From assembly GCA_964036045.1 (NCBI GenBank), contig OZ038384.1, positions 42,450,704 through 42,514,703 on the forward strand: a stretch of 64,000 bases of DNA, in the 5' to 3' direction. Shown piece by piece: positions 40,845 to 50,548 of the stretch (position 1 is its first letter; each line of letters opens with the position of its first letter). The translations under genes were made by a program, and so were the position numbers. The DNA comes from Eutreptiella sp. 'Long Island Sound 2002' (Eukaryota; Euglenozoa; Euglenophyceae; Eutreptiales; Eutreptiaceae). The notes beneath the pieces were generated by a model that saw only the letters and a program-made list of their open reading frames with translations, had not been told where the DNA came from and did no database searches.

Positions 40845-41984
40845 CACCTTCCCCCCAATGGGGGGCTTTTACTTGGGGGGCCGGGGAATGGGGCCCCGCC
40901 CCCCTCTAAAAGCAGTCCTTATGCCATTATATGCAGTCCGCGCGCCGAAACGAAACACACTTCAAAAGTCTACGATGCAGCCCCTCTAAATGACCGCCTC
41001 AGAGAGCTGATTTGCACTGTCATATTTGTTTTGATCAATCATGGCTGTTTTGCAAAGTTAGGACCTTTACAAGGTTTTAACTTCTTTAACAGCATCCACT
41101 AATTCCATATAACCTAGCGATGCGATTTAAAGGTGCACCAGCAAAGTTGAGGTGCCGAACAACACTATATATAAGCCACAGGCCCCAAATCCCAAGAAAT
41201 CTATTTGCCATATTATTTTTTTGCTGTGCACGCGTGCATTTCGCAGTCGCCGGCATTTGCGATCTTTCATTTTGACTGTTCAAAGTGAAATCGGGCTACA
41301 GTGCACGATATTTCGATCTAAGACCAGTTTTATAAATGATTCTAAAAGCTTCGTCTTGCTGTATAGTTGAAAAGCCGCCGTCATTTTGTTTTGGCGCCGC
41401 TTTTCAATTTGACGGTTTTCAGCGCATACGGCCGCCTTCACAAGCTCAAAGATGAGAAGAATACCCCCAAATTGACCGAAATTGCCATTCATTTCGTCCA
41501 AATCCGATGCAAAAGGCCCAAGTTATGAATATGTCAATTTTATGCTATTTGCAACCTGTGTCGCTAATCTTGCCAAATGCACCCTTCCTGTCTTTGCGCT
41601 GCTAGCTTAAACACAAGGCAAAGGAGTGTTTTTGCTCCTGTTTGTCACCGCCTGGCTCCACTTCCAACATAGAAAGGTGACCCGAAAACGGCTAAAAGCG
41701 TAATAAGGCTTTTCTTTTGATGGTGCTTCGCACCAGCAAAGGAAAAGCCAGACCAAGCACGAAAGACGAAGGATTCATTTAATCCTACTTTTCCACACCC
41801 TCCACAACATATCATGTATCATTGCTTCATTGCAACTTCCTCAACATGCTCATTGTTGTTTGTTATAAATACTTGATCATGCATGTGCATATTGTGCAAT
41901 TTGACTTCCACATCTGACAGATACCTTTCAGAGGCGATCGCAGCCCGCACACTGCCCTTCCCCATCTCATGGAGCCCCCCTCCG
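40845..41984. mobile_element. 1,140-bp insertion F in the A4 gag tail
   Basis: Flanked by the 6-bp repeat CTTGTT (40839-40844 and 41985-41990), and absent from the corresponding place in A1. The ends are C/G-run rich but not a clear inverted repeat. A/T-rich interior, no ORF of note. Type unknown. Confidence 0.65.
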
Positions 41985-44407
41985 CTTGTTGTCCTTGTCT
42001 GGCTGCCGGTTAGCGCCTCCTCCTCGTCCACCTTGGCTCTCGTCTTGTCCTTTTCCACGTCCTTTCGACTTGCCCTTGCCGGAGTCGTTGCCGTTGCTCT
42101 TGCTACCGCCCTTGCCAGAGTCTTTGTCGGGATCCTCACCCTTCAGCTTCGCCGACAAGCGCTGCTTGTGGTAGCAAACATCCTCGTAGTGATTCCTCTT
42201 CCCCCAGAAGGCACAGGTGATAGTACACCTGTAGTGATCCGGCATCTTAGGCTTGGCGCCGGTGTTGGTCTCCTGCTTCTTCCCTTGGACTACGAAGCAG
42301 TCTCGCTGGTCGCAGTCGGACGTGTGCTGCAGGTGGCGAGGCTCATCTCTGGCGTCACACCAGAAGAGCCCCTTGACATTGTCCATGATACGGGCGTGCT
42401 GGGGGGTAGTCCCCTGTCCAGGTCTGGGTCCTTGGTACCCTTTGCCATGGCTTCCAGAGCCTCCTCCTCCAGGACAGTAGGCGTTCAGGTGCTGGTCGCT
42501 TTCTTTCTCCAGCGGCAGCTCCGAGAGTAGCACAGACAAATCCTCGTAGTTGAGGGCTCTAGTCATGAGCTCTGCCGTTGACCCGCCCTCGTCCCACAGC
42601 TCCCGAGAGAGCTTAGCGACCAACCAGAGAAGCAGGTCATTGCTGCTGTAGGAATTGGGCGTCAGTCGTCCAGCCCAGTGATCCAGGTCAGCCAGTAGCT
42701 TGGAGACCCTGGCAGGTTTGGGGTTGTTGGGCAGCACGGCCAGGTTCTGGATCTTGGCCCTGATGGAGAGGTCACTTTCGTAGGTAGGGTAGTCGCTCTC
42801 CAAGGCAACCAACACGTCGGCAAAGGTGGCGGACTTAGTCACGGTCTGCTTGACCTGCTTCTCCAGGTACTTGGTCTTGCAGCACTGCAGGAGCAGATCA
42901 CACTTGACTCGCCCACTAGCATGGGTTTGGCCGGTCATTCGGAGGAACCGGCCAAAATTCTCAGCGAACTCGCTGAGATCCTTGCCTGTGAAGTCAGGCA
43001 AGTTCACCACAATCTTGGAGGTGGCAATTGCCTTAGCCTCCTGAGACCTGCGTCCCGCATGGCGCCTGGTCTTCCTCTTCTTCTTCTTCTTCCGCCCACT
43101 CAGGTTCTCGGGGTCCTCTGGGTCGTCGTCTGACGAGGGCGAAGCAGAAGTCTTGGACGGCGGCTCATTGTTAGAGGGGTCTCCGCCTAGGTCACTAGAG
43201 CCATAGGGCTCCACGTCAACTATTGCCCTTAGGGCTGTCAGCCCCAGCTGGTCCAGCTCGGCTCTGGTGGAATTACCCACGTGGCTGTAGGGAGGCTGCG
43301 CCGTTTTTGGTATGAAAGGGCTTCTCGGGATCACACCAGGGGTCGGCATCGGTCGGCTCCTCAGGCTCACCAGGGTTTTTGTCAGCCCTGCCACTAGGTG
43401 ATTGGCCTGTACTCGCTCGGGTGAAACTCCCACGATTGTAGGTGACGCTTGGGGTGGAATCAGGGGCTCCGGTTTAGCCCAAATCTCTTGAGTGAGATCA
43501 GCACCAAATTTAGAGGTGGCTCCTCAGAGTGCCTCATTGATCTCCGACCGCGTCAGAGACCTGTTGGAGGATCTCCCCGATCCTCTACTCCTGCTCCCGC
43601 ATGACTCAGGGCCTCTCCTCAGCCCACTCATGGTTGCATACCCAGGAACATCCACATAGGCTCCCGTAGCGGGTAGATGATGGTGAGTGTCTGCCGCATA
43701 CCAGCGCGGCGTAGAACCGGAGGCCACTGGCTCACTGGCAGTAGTTGCCTCTGGAAACACAGTGGTAGATGGTGCCAAGGAACCAAATGTATTCAAGCAA
43801 TGGATTTTGCAAAAATTCATGTTTGAACGACAAATTTTTGGCACCGCGGCCGTTTCTGATCCGTTGGGCCGTTTCGGATCCACTGCGGTAGCGTAAATGC
43901 GGTTTTGGCCGCAGAATGGCCCACAAAATCATAGGTGGATGGGTCCACACCATAGGCAGGGTAGGTAGGCATAGCAGTAAAGCCTGTGCCCTCAGCCATA
44001 GGCGGGGTGGTTATCGGTGTGGATGTTGCAGCGGCTGGGTCTGGAGTTGGGAGTGTGGTGGTTGTAGGAGAGGCTGATGCGTGGAGGCCAGAGGCGCTTG
44101 GTGCGCCCTCAAAGGTTGACTCACTCGTCTGGTCGTGCCCATGGTCTACTCCTTCGTCTGCCATGCTTTCTCCTGCATCCTTCTCTCTCTCCCTCTTTCT
44201 CTTCACAGGGTTGGTGTCCACCTTCTCGACTGAGAGGGCCCAGAAGGCCGACTGAAGTCCCTCCAGCGAGTCATCAACCATGTCCACTGGCCCATGTAAG
44301 GGCACCGAAGGTACAGCACTAGGTCCAGGTCCAGGTTCACCAGGTGCTGGCATTGCTGGTGCCTCAGATGCCGTCCTCGCGTCGGTGTCCTCCTTCTTTG
44401 TGTCCAT
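41985..44407 (-). pseudogene. gag: A4 gag, broken by insertions F and G
   Basis: Starts MDTKKEDTDAR, as in A1. The N-terminal part (43934-44407) is cut by insertion G, and a TGA at 43524 replaces a Gln codon of A1. The central frame (41967-43433) has the Lys-rich run, the capsid-like region (FTGKDLSEFAENFGRFLR) and the knuckle with one change (CAFWGKRNHYEDVC, second Cys to Trp). The last ~80 codons continue at 40605-40844 beyond insertion F and read on to the shared TGA. Confidence 0.83.
43773..43933. mobile_element. 161-bp insertion G in A4 gag
   Basis: Absent from A1 and flanked by the 9-bp repeats GGTAGATGG and GGTGGATGG, which differ at one base. No clear terminal inverted repeat. Could be a SINE or MITE fragment. 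Confidence 0.55.
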
Positions 44408-44488
44408 ATTCGCCCTTCTTGCTTATGACAGTACTCGGCGCACTGGATGTACGGCAAGGGGTTGCTGCCGGTACGCAGAGACTCGGTG

Positions 44489-44501
44489 CCTCTTGCTACC
44501 A
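44489..44501 (-). other. Primer-binding site of A4 (one extra base)
   Basis: Minus-strand TGGTAGCAAGAGG, the same site as in A1 with one inserted A. Confidence 0.7.
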
Positions 44502-44582
44502 GAACGTTTTATAGTGTTTTCAGCACTGGGCTTTTGATGTGCCTCTCCTGCTGCTTGCTGCTGGTGTAGGGTTCCTGCTGCT
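44502..44582 (-). repeat. Truncated 5' LTR of A4
   Basis: About 80 bp of the U5 end, matching 30043-30120 and 5267-5340. The remainder of the LTR is lost. Confidence 0.75.
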
Positions 44583-45285
44583 AGTGAGATTGAGCGCCAT
44601 GGAGTATATATTTTGAACTCAGAATGTACTTTTATTTGAACTCAGAGCGGACTCGGATTAGTCATCATCATTCATCATCATCATCATTCATCATGCATCA
44701 TGTGTCATGTGTCATGCGTCATGTGTCATGACATGCTTTTTTGAATTGTACAGCCACTTTGATGTCCGGACAGGGACACAGCCCTCAATCAGAGTGATGT
44801 GTATAGACAAACATGCTTTGCTCTCCCTAGCAGTATGTGAGGATTGTAGCCATGGAGGAACCTTGGAACTCGCCCTGTCATGGATGGGTAGGGTTGTAGA
44901 GAACTAGGTTGCCTTGGCACGCGCCCGTGTGGGTGCCTGGTTGGTTGCACATAGAACTGGCGGCTTGACAGAATGAGATCAGGATCAAGGGGAGGAATGG
45001 AGGCGTTGTGGTGTGAGACATGGTGAGACGTGAGACGTGGACAACATCAGCCGAGGCTTACTCAAGTGTTGGAACAAATTGGAAGTACTGAGAACTGTGC
45101 AGGCAGGGGGGGGGGGGTGGGATCTGGATGTGGCTCTGAGAACGGAGTGATGCCGGTGGTGGCCTTACCGTAGCAATGGAGCGGTTGCCGCTTCCAAAAT
45201 TGACCTCACAGGTTAAGGGACTCACAGGCCAACTTCAGCGTTCAAGGGGACTGGAACGAGGATCTCAGGGTACTTGGTTAATCTG
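44583..45285. other. Gene-free stretch with an ATC/ATGTGTC microsatellite
   Basis: Contains a CAT/CATGTGT simple repeat at about 44660-44735 and a poly-G run near 45108. No gene seen. It may include the 3' end of the LINE. Confidence 0.55.
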
Positions 45286-46370
45286 TCAACATGCAGCGTC
45301 AGGGCAAACGCCGTTTGTGAGTGGGCTCCATGCACTGGAGTGCTGCTTACATTTAGTCCAGATACCACAGGATTTCCGGGGACGGCTCGCGGGGTTCCGG
45401 TATCCAGAACCAGCAATAGTATTATCCAAAACCTTCAGGTTCATACCAGCAGTGAATGCCGAGGCACCACATGACAGCAATGGATGGGGAAAAAGCCTGT
45501 GAATTGGATGATTGACTGGAAGGGGCAGGGGCCTCGTTATTTCGGACGGGGTTCGCTCTGTGTTTGGCCGAGAATAAACCGAATGCTGGGGGGGGGTAGG
45601 GCAAGCGATGGGGGGGGGTGAAAAAGACTCTGGCGTTGAACTCACTAATGGGGGCGGCTCGGCCGGAGGCAGGGGGGGGGCTGGAGCTCGGAAGAAATCT
45701 GTAATCCGTCGGTTGGAACTGTCAGCGCCGGGGGGTTGGGGGGGTGCCACTGCTTTGAGGGCGTAGGTGTCACTACGTGTTTTGCGTGGTGGAGGGTCTT
45801 CAGTGTCCTGGCTGCGTTTCGTGGGTGGTTGTTTGGGATGCATGGGCATTTTGCTTTTGTGGGTGCGTGTTTTTTTTTAGAGGGGGGGTTGGACTGAGTC
45901 TGGCAGGTGGTCTGGAGGCAGGGGATAGTGGTAATCGCTGTGCGCCTGTGGGGTGTGTGACGTGCTGTAGGTGCTGTGTGGTTTGCCCCAGGTGTTGAGA
46001 CCTTGGGGGGGGGGGCACGGAAGGGGGGGGGGATCTTCGTCTAGCCAAGTGAGTGCTTCGGACAATGCGTCTTTCAACTGTCGCTGGCGAGTGGGGAGTG
46101 CATTCTTAAAAGCCAAAACGCGCTGGGGTTTTGTTTCGCCTGTGGTGGGTGTAGTCATGCCTTCGGACAGGGTGGCAACAAAAATTTGACGAAATTTCCT
46201 TTGTCTCCTCGGTAACCCTAACCCTAACCCCACCAGATGCTTGCTACCTGGTTGAAGGGCGGAGGCCACGCATGTATGAAGCTTTGCACAATGTGGTCAG
46301 CGCTGGGGCAATGAAACAAGAAGGAGGCTGCATCGAGGGGGTGTGACTGTGAGCATTTGTGGCAAATTCA
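45286..46370 (-). pseudogene. LINE pol, C-terminal zinc-finger and Pro-rich tail
   Basis: After RNase H there is a Cys/His cluster (ICHKCSQSHP...FHC, about 46310-46368) like the zinc finger at the end of many LINE polyproteins. A second part (45877-46269) has RRQRKFRQIFVATLSEG. A third (45286-45849) is Pro-rich with NRRITDFF, similar to a PCNA-binding box. A frame change near 46215 coincides with a GGTTAGGGTTAGGGTT run, and a TAA lies in a poly-A run near 45875. Confidence 0.6.
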
Positions 46371-46625
46371 GGGGGTCAAGTCGTTGTGGAAGGCATATGT
46401 AAGAAAATTCATGTTGCCTGATGACCATTTGAAGGGGGGTCCGGAGAACCACGATGAGTGATTGATGAAGAAAAAACTGGACGGCACGTGGATGTTGTAG
46501 TGGTGATGACGGGGGATGAGGGCCCTCGATACAGAGCTGGGCAGGCGCTGACAGACGGGCAAGCTACCGAAGGATACAGTTCCCAGGGGGGGCGGGGGCA
46601 GCAACTCAGGAGAGGATGATGAGCT

Positions 46626-47288
46626 CTATGCAATCCACTTGGAGAACAGATCCGAACATTCATTCCCCTGAAATCCTGCATGTCCTTTGATCCATGCAAA
46701 GTGCGTTGACACAAATGTAGGCATTTGAGCTTGGGAAGAGGAGTAAGCCTTAACCCATGTGCCATGCGATGAGCGTGATGCCATCACGTATGATTGGACG
46801 TTCGCAGTGCGAATCACTTGTTCGTTATCTCCAAGAATGATGCACTGCATGGGTGTGTTTAGGGAGGATACCCATCAAAGAAACATAATGCCGGCCCAGT
46901 ACTCAGATCCCTCAGAGGAATGGTAGGGAGATGGGAGGCACAGAACCAGGATTGTACCGTTGGGTTTGTAGATGGTGGCAGCAGAGCCTAAACCCCCTTG
47001 CCCTGCTGAACCATCCAGGTACACCCAGGTTGTTTCGGAGGAGGCCTCTTGCAGAAGTTGGGATGCTCTGTTGCAGTTCCACGCTTTGAGGTCTTCACTT
47101 CGTAGGCCGTGGCGGGGTAAACCGTGGACCTGGTACAGGTATCCCATTGGTGAGGCTTGTAGCAGGACCCCGTTCAAGGGGGGGGTGGGGTTGTCACGTA
47201 AGGGAGGGCATGCGTTGTAGGACGGGATTAAGAGAAAGTGGTTCCTGAGGATGTTGTCGGGTGCTGCTATGACCGGGGGGTGGATGGT
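46626..47288 (-). pseudogene. LINE pol, RNase H domain
   Basis: Cellular-type RNase H as in several LINE clades: VYLDGSAGQGGLGSA (first Asp), SEGSEYWAGI (Glu), ILGDNEQVI (Asp) and WIKGHAGFQGNECSD (His and last Asp). The frame is the same as the RT segment above, with a TAA near 47290, a TGA near 46875 and a TAG at 46626. Confidence 0.82.
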
Positions 47289-48029
47289 TTAGACGTTTCC
47301 TGAACCCCGGAGGTTGAAGGTTGTGTCGTCCCCTGGGAAGTAAATGGATGCTTGGTCGCAGGAGGTATCAGTCACGATGCCTCTGTGGATGCCAAGGTCT
47401 GTGTTTTGGTGGAGTTGTTTGTTTCCCCACTTAGTAACTCTGTTGTTGGAGTAAGTGGTGAAACGAACATACGCCTGTTCATGTATTTCGAGCAGGTGGG
47501 GTGGGGTGTTGATTTCAGAACTTGTGGTGTTGAATCTTAGGTGGAGACTGTGACAGGCGTCGCTGACTAGCTTCAGGACCATCGAATTTTCCTCGTTGGG
47601 TGCTGCTTGCTGAAAAAGTTGGTTCGTTTCGTCCGGGCCCTCGTTGTTCACGTAACGGATGGCCGCATTGACAGTAGAGGTGTTTAGGCAGTGTTGGAAG
47701 TGGCGCAAGTCAAGTCCTCCATGGGGTCTGGAAGTGTATTTGTCTTTGTTAGACACTAACCTGGAGATCCGGTTGCATTCCTCTGGATCACGGTCAATGG
47801 CAATGTTTTTCCAAATGATGTTTTGCAGGAAGTGAAGCTGTGATTGTTCGAGTGGGTGTGCCAGGAGGCAATATTGGAGAGTGGGGATGAGTTGGAGGTT
47901 CACCAGTCGGATATATTCAGAAAGGGTGAGGTTGAGTGGATGTAAGAAAGTAAAAAAAGACGTGATTTCAGATTTAGTCAGTTCATATGTGAGGGTGGGG
48001 TCGGGATCTGTAAACAGATAGACACCGAG
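47289..48029 (-). pseudogene. LINE pol, RT C-terminal and thumb region
   Basis: Contains YKYLGVYLF, the conserved KYLG block after the RT palm, then LRHFQHCLN within a GGLDL block typical of LINE polyproteins. It continues from the RT core at 50196 once the retroposed cDNA is set aside. Confidence 0.82.
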
Positions 48030-48044
48030 GTATTTGTATACCTT

Positions 48045-50182
48045 TTTTTTGAGACATGGCGGTTTCCTGCCAAAAATTTCATCACAAACTGCTCACCATG
48101 CGAGGTTCCTCGAAGGACAGCCGCGGGTATGAAACCCATACAAATCGATCATGCCACAGCGAAGCACTGCCAAGAGAGGCACCAATAGCCTAGGGAGAGT
48201 GACAAATGGCAGTCAAAATTTTTGCGGCTATCAACAGGTGAGGAAACAGTTTGAAAATGGAGCTGAAAATGACTGAAAAAGATCGTGACAGGCCTAGGTT
48301 TAAAAAGCGACAGAGCAGTGCACACATATGCTGACCCTCCCTACACCGAGGCAAGCGCTGAGAGCGATCAAGGGTTGCGTTTGTGTTCATTACAGGATGA
48401 AATCAGAAGTTTCGCCATATCGGCTGAGAACCAAGGACAGTACTGCTTGCAGGACCATAATCATGCTTTCTGGAAGGCTTTGTGGTTCTGGTGAGCTTCT
48501 TTTAGTGTGGATGTCAGCGTGCTTCTGAGTGAGACATCCTTGAACGTGAAAGCTGCTGGGTCGGGAATGAAGGGCTCCTGTGCCTTTTTGGTCGCCTGGC
48601 CATCGCTGTCAGATGATGACTCCAAGTCTGGCATCTCTCCTTCGCTTGTGTTGGAGTTATGAGTACCCATGCACCAAAACGTTTCTTGTTCCGAAGGATT
48701 GTCGTAATCGAAATCTTTTTTGTTATTTAAGTCATGGTAAGGACGAGGATTGACATCTGGGAGTTCCTCTGCAGAGTCTTGAGATGAGACGGATGTGGAG
48801 TCCCAGAAGGCTCCCGTTGGTTTATCGTCAGGAGTTGTGCATGAGCTTGAGGTCTCTCCGAGTTCCTCCGAGGTCGATCGTCGTATTCTCGCTTTTCTTT
48901 TCCTCGATGTCCTTTGGGCTTGTCTTCGTGCGTGTTTGAGACGCTTGAGTGGGTAGCAGCATCGCTTGATTGCGATTCTTCATCATGGACTTCAGAATCA
49001 ACACGTAGGGTTGTATTTCCCTTGTTCGAAGGAAACTTGCGTCCTATGTGTGATACGTGTGACTGTAGCGTCGGAAAATTCACGTGGGTGAACGATGGCA
49101 CGCGGTCTCCTATCGTGTCTGAGTGGCGTAGAACCGGAGGCGTGAGGTCAGGTACAAACAGGAGGCGTGGAGCTGGATGATTCTTCCGTGTCAAGACTTT
49201 TGTTCCTTGTCTGCATGCTTCGCACCTGCGAGGGATTTGAAGACTTCGGTCAAGGAACCATTTATTTGCTGACTCGGTAATTACGAATTCATTTGAACAA
49301 TTCTTGCATATAGGACGTGGTTCTAGGACTTCAGGCTTTTTGACACAAGGTTTCCATTTCTTGTTCTGGGCGATCTTCCAGCTTCCGGATTCACTCTGAG
49401 TAGAGGTATCGTTATCAGAGCTCTGGCTTCCGGACAGCTGGCTCATGTTCGCTTGAAGGTCTCCATATCCAGACAGATGAGAATCATACCTTTGTTGATC
49501 GTAGTGTTTTTTATTCGGCGGTTGCTGCTTGCTTTTATTGGTGTTTTCAAATTCCTTCTGACAATTTCTGCTTGTTTGGAATCCTCCAGAGAGCGGCTTT
49601 GGCGTTGAAGTTGAAACACTCTTGTCGTTGTAGTTGCTGAAATCAATGGAGGTTTGGTTGAAAGAATTATATAAACCCTCAGCGCTTGCCTGGGGAGTAG
49701 AAGAGGTACCTGGAATATCAGCGATCTCGTCTCCGAGGTTTGCTACCGCGCTCGCAGTCGTTTCGCTTGAAAGGGGGTTTCTGTGTGGAAAGGAGCATAG
49801 ATTTGAGAGAGGTGTTTTGTTTGTTTCATGTCTCTGACGTCTTTGAGTAAAGCTTTGTAGCGGAGCGTAAGGATCATACGTAAATTGAATTTCTGAGTTT
49901 TCGGGATGTTTGAACCAGCACAGATTAGGGCCAAACCGACATTTCCGTAAATACGGGCACGCACGATTCTGTGCTAGCAGTTTGGCGAGAACTTTGTTCA
50001 CATATAAGAGTACTGATAATTGCGTTTCTTCAGGGAAGGTCCGAACGACGTCTGCAATAGCTGCCACTGTCGCTGAACGTTCTGCCGGCATACAGCAATA
50101 AAATTACGCTTTTCAGAATTCTGCTGCCACGTCAATTTCTTCGTTGTTTTGAAACTTCATTTTAATGCGCAACAGCGCAGGC
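48045..50182 (-). mobile_element. Retroposed cDNA (processed pseudogene) inside the LINE
   Basis: Flanked by a 13-bp perfect repeat ATTTGTATACCTT (48032-48044 and 50183-50195). It ends on the minus strand in an A run (T8 at 48043-48050) next to the duplication. It has a 5' leader of about 90 bases, a coding region and a 3' region of about 410 bases, and no LINE or SINE features. This is the structure left by LINE-mediated copying of an mRNA. Confidence 0.82.
48461..50091 (-). pseudogene. Retrocopy of a CCCH and zinc-ribbon protein gene
   Basis: A 454-codon frame (50091-48727) begins MPAERSATVAAIADV. It has a CCCH zinc finger at ~45-62 (C-x5-C-x6-C-x3-H, CPYLRKCRFGPNLCWFKH). A treble-clef zinc ribbon of the zf-trcl type lies at ~265-298 (CKNCSNEFVITES and PRRCEACRQG). 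The rest is Ser/Gln/Asn/Lys-rich and probably disordered. The last part reads in another frame: a second frame open from about 48860 to 48461 has an acidic Ser-rich protein-like composition (EEGEMPDLESSSDSDG-type) and a TGA stop, so one frameshift lies near 48860-48960. The parent gene is not in the window. CCCH fingers often bind RNA; function here is not known. Confidence 0.75.
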
Positions 50183-50195
50183 ATTTGTATACCTT

Positions 50196-50542
50196 CCGGG
50201 GGGCGAGGGCTTTTGGGTCGATGGTTGACAGCCTTTTTCCAGAGGGCGCTGTGATTGTGGTTTGAGGGGCCTTTCCCATGCTGTGGAGTTCGGTTCTGCT
50301 TAGGTTGATGTCTAGGCCCCATGCCCGACCCTTGGAGTCGTAGAAAGATAGGATCTCTTCTATGCGTTGGGAGGATTCAGAGCGGTACTGCAGGTCATTT
50401 ACGAATGCATGGCTAGATTCATGTTGTGTGATGGGAGTGGACAGGTGGTGAGGGACGGCGAATAATAAGACATTCACATACAACACGAACAGGATCGGTG
50501 ATAAGGGACATCCTTTGCGGACGCCCCTGGTTTGCAGGTGTG
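50196..50542 (-). pseudogene. LINE pol, RT palm core
   Basis: Contains TRGVRKGCPLSPILFVLY (motif B) and SSHAFVNDLQYRSES, where the catalytic F/Y-A-D-D reads FVND, then WGLDINLSRTELHSMG. The Asp-to-Asn change would inactivate the enzyme. Bounded by the retroposed cDNA and the TIR transposon. Confidence 0.83.
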
Positions 50543-50548
50543 ATGCAC

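Larger units (their letters stand above)
30043..44582 (-). mobile_element. LTR retrotransposon A4 (family A) with insertions E, F and G
   Basis: Order on the minus strand: truncated 5' LTR (44582-44502), primer-binding site, gag, protease, methyltransferase-like domain, RT, RNase H, integrase, chromodomain, a 2.2-kb non-coding stretch, purine tract and 3' LTR. Coding parts carry several stops and frame changes. It is the only copy in the window that shows the whole gene order of family A. Confidence 0.85.

Noticed and set aside
44660-44735. Possible CRISPR-like or regulatory repeat
   Set aside because: It is a plain ATC/ATGTGTC microsatellite without spacers.
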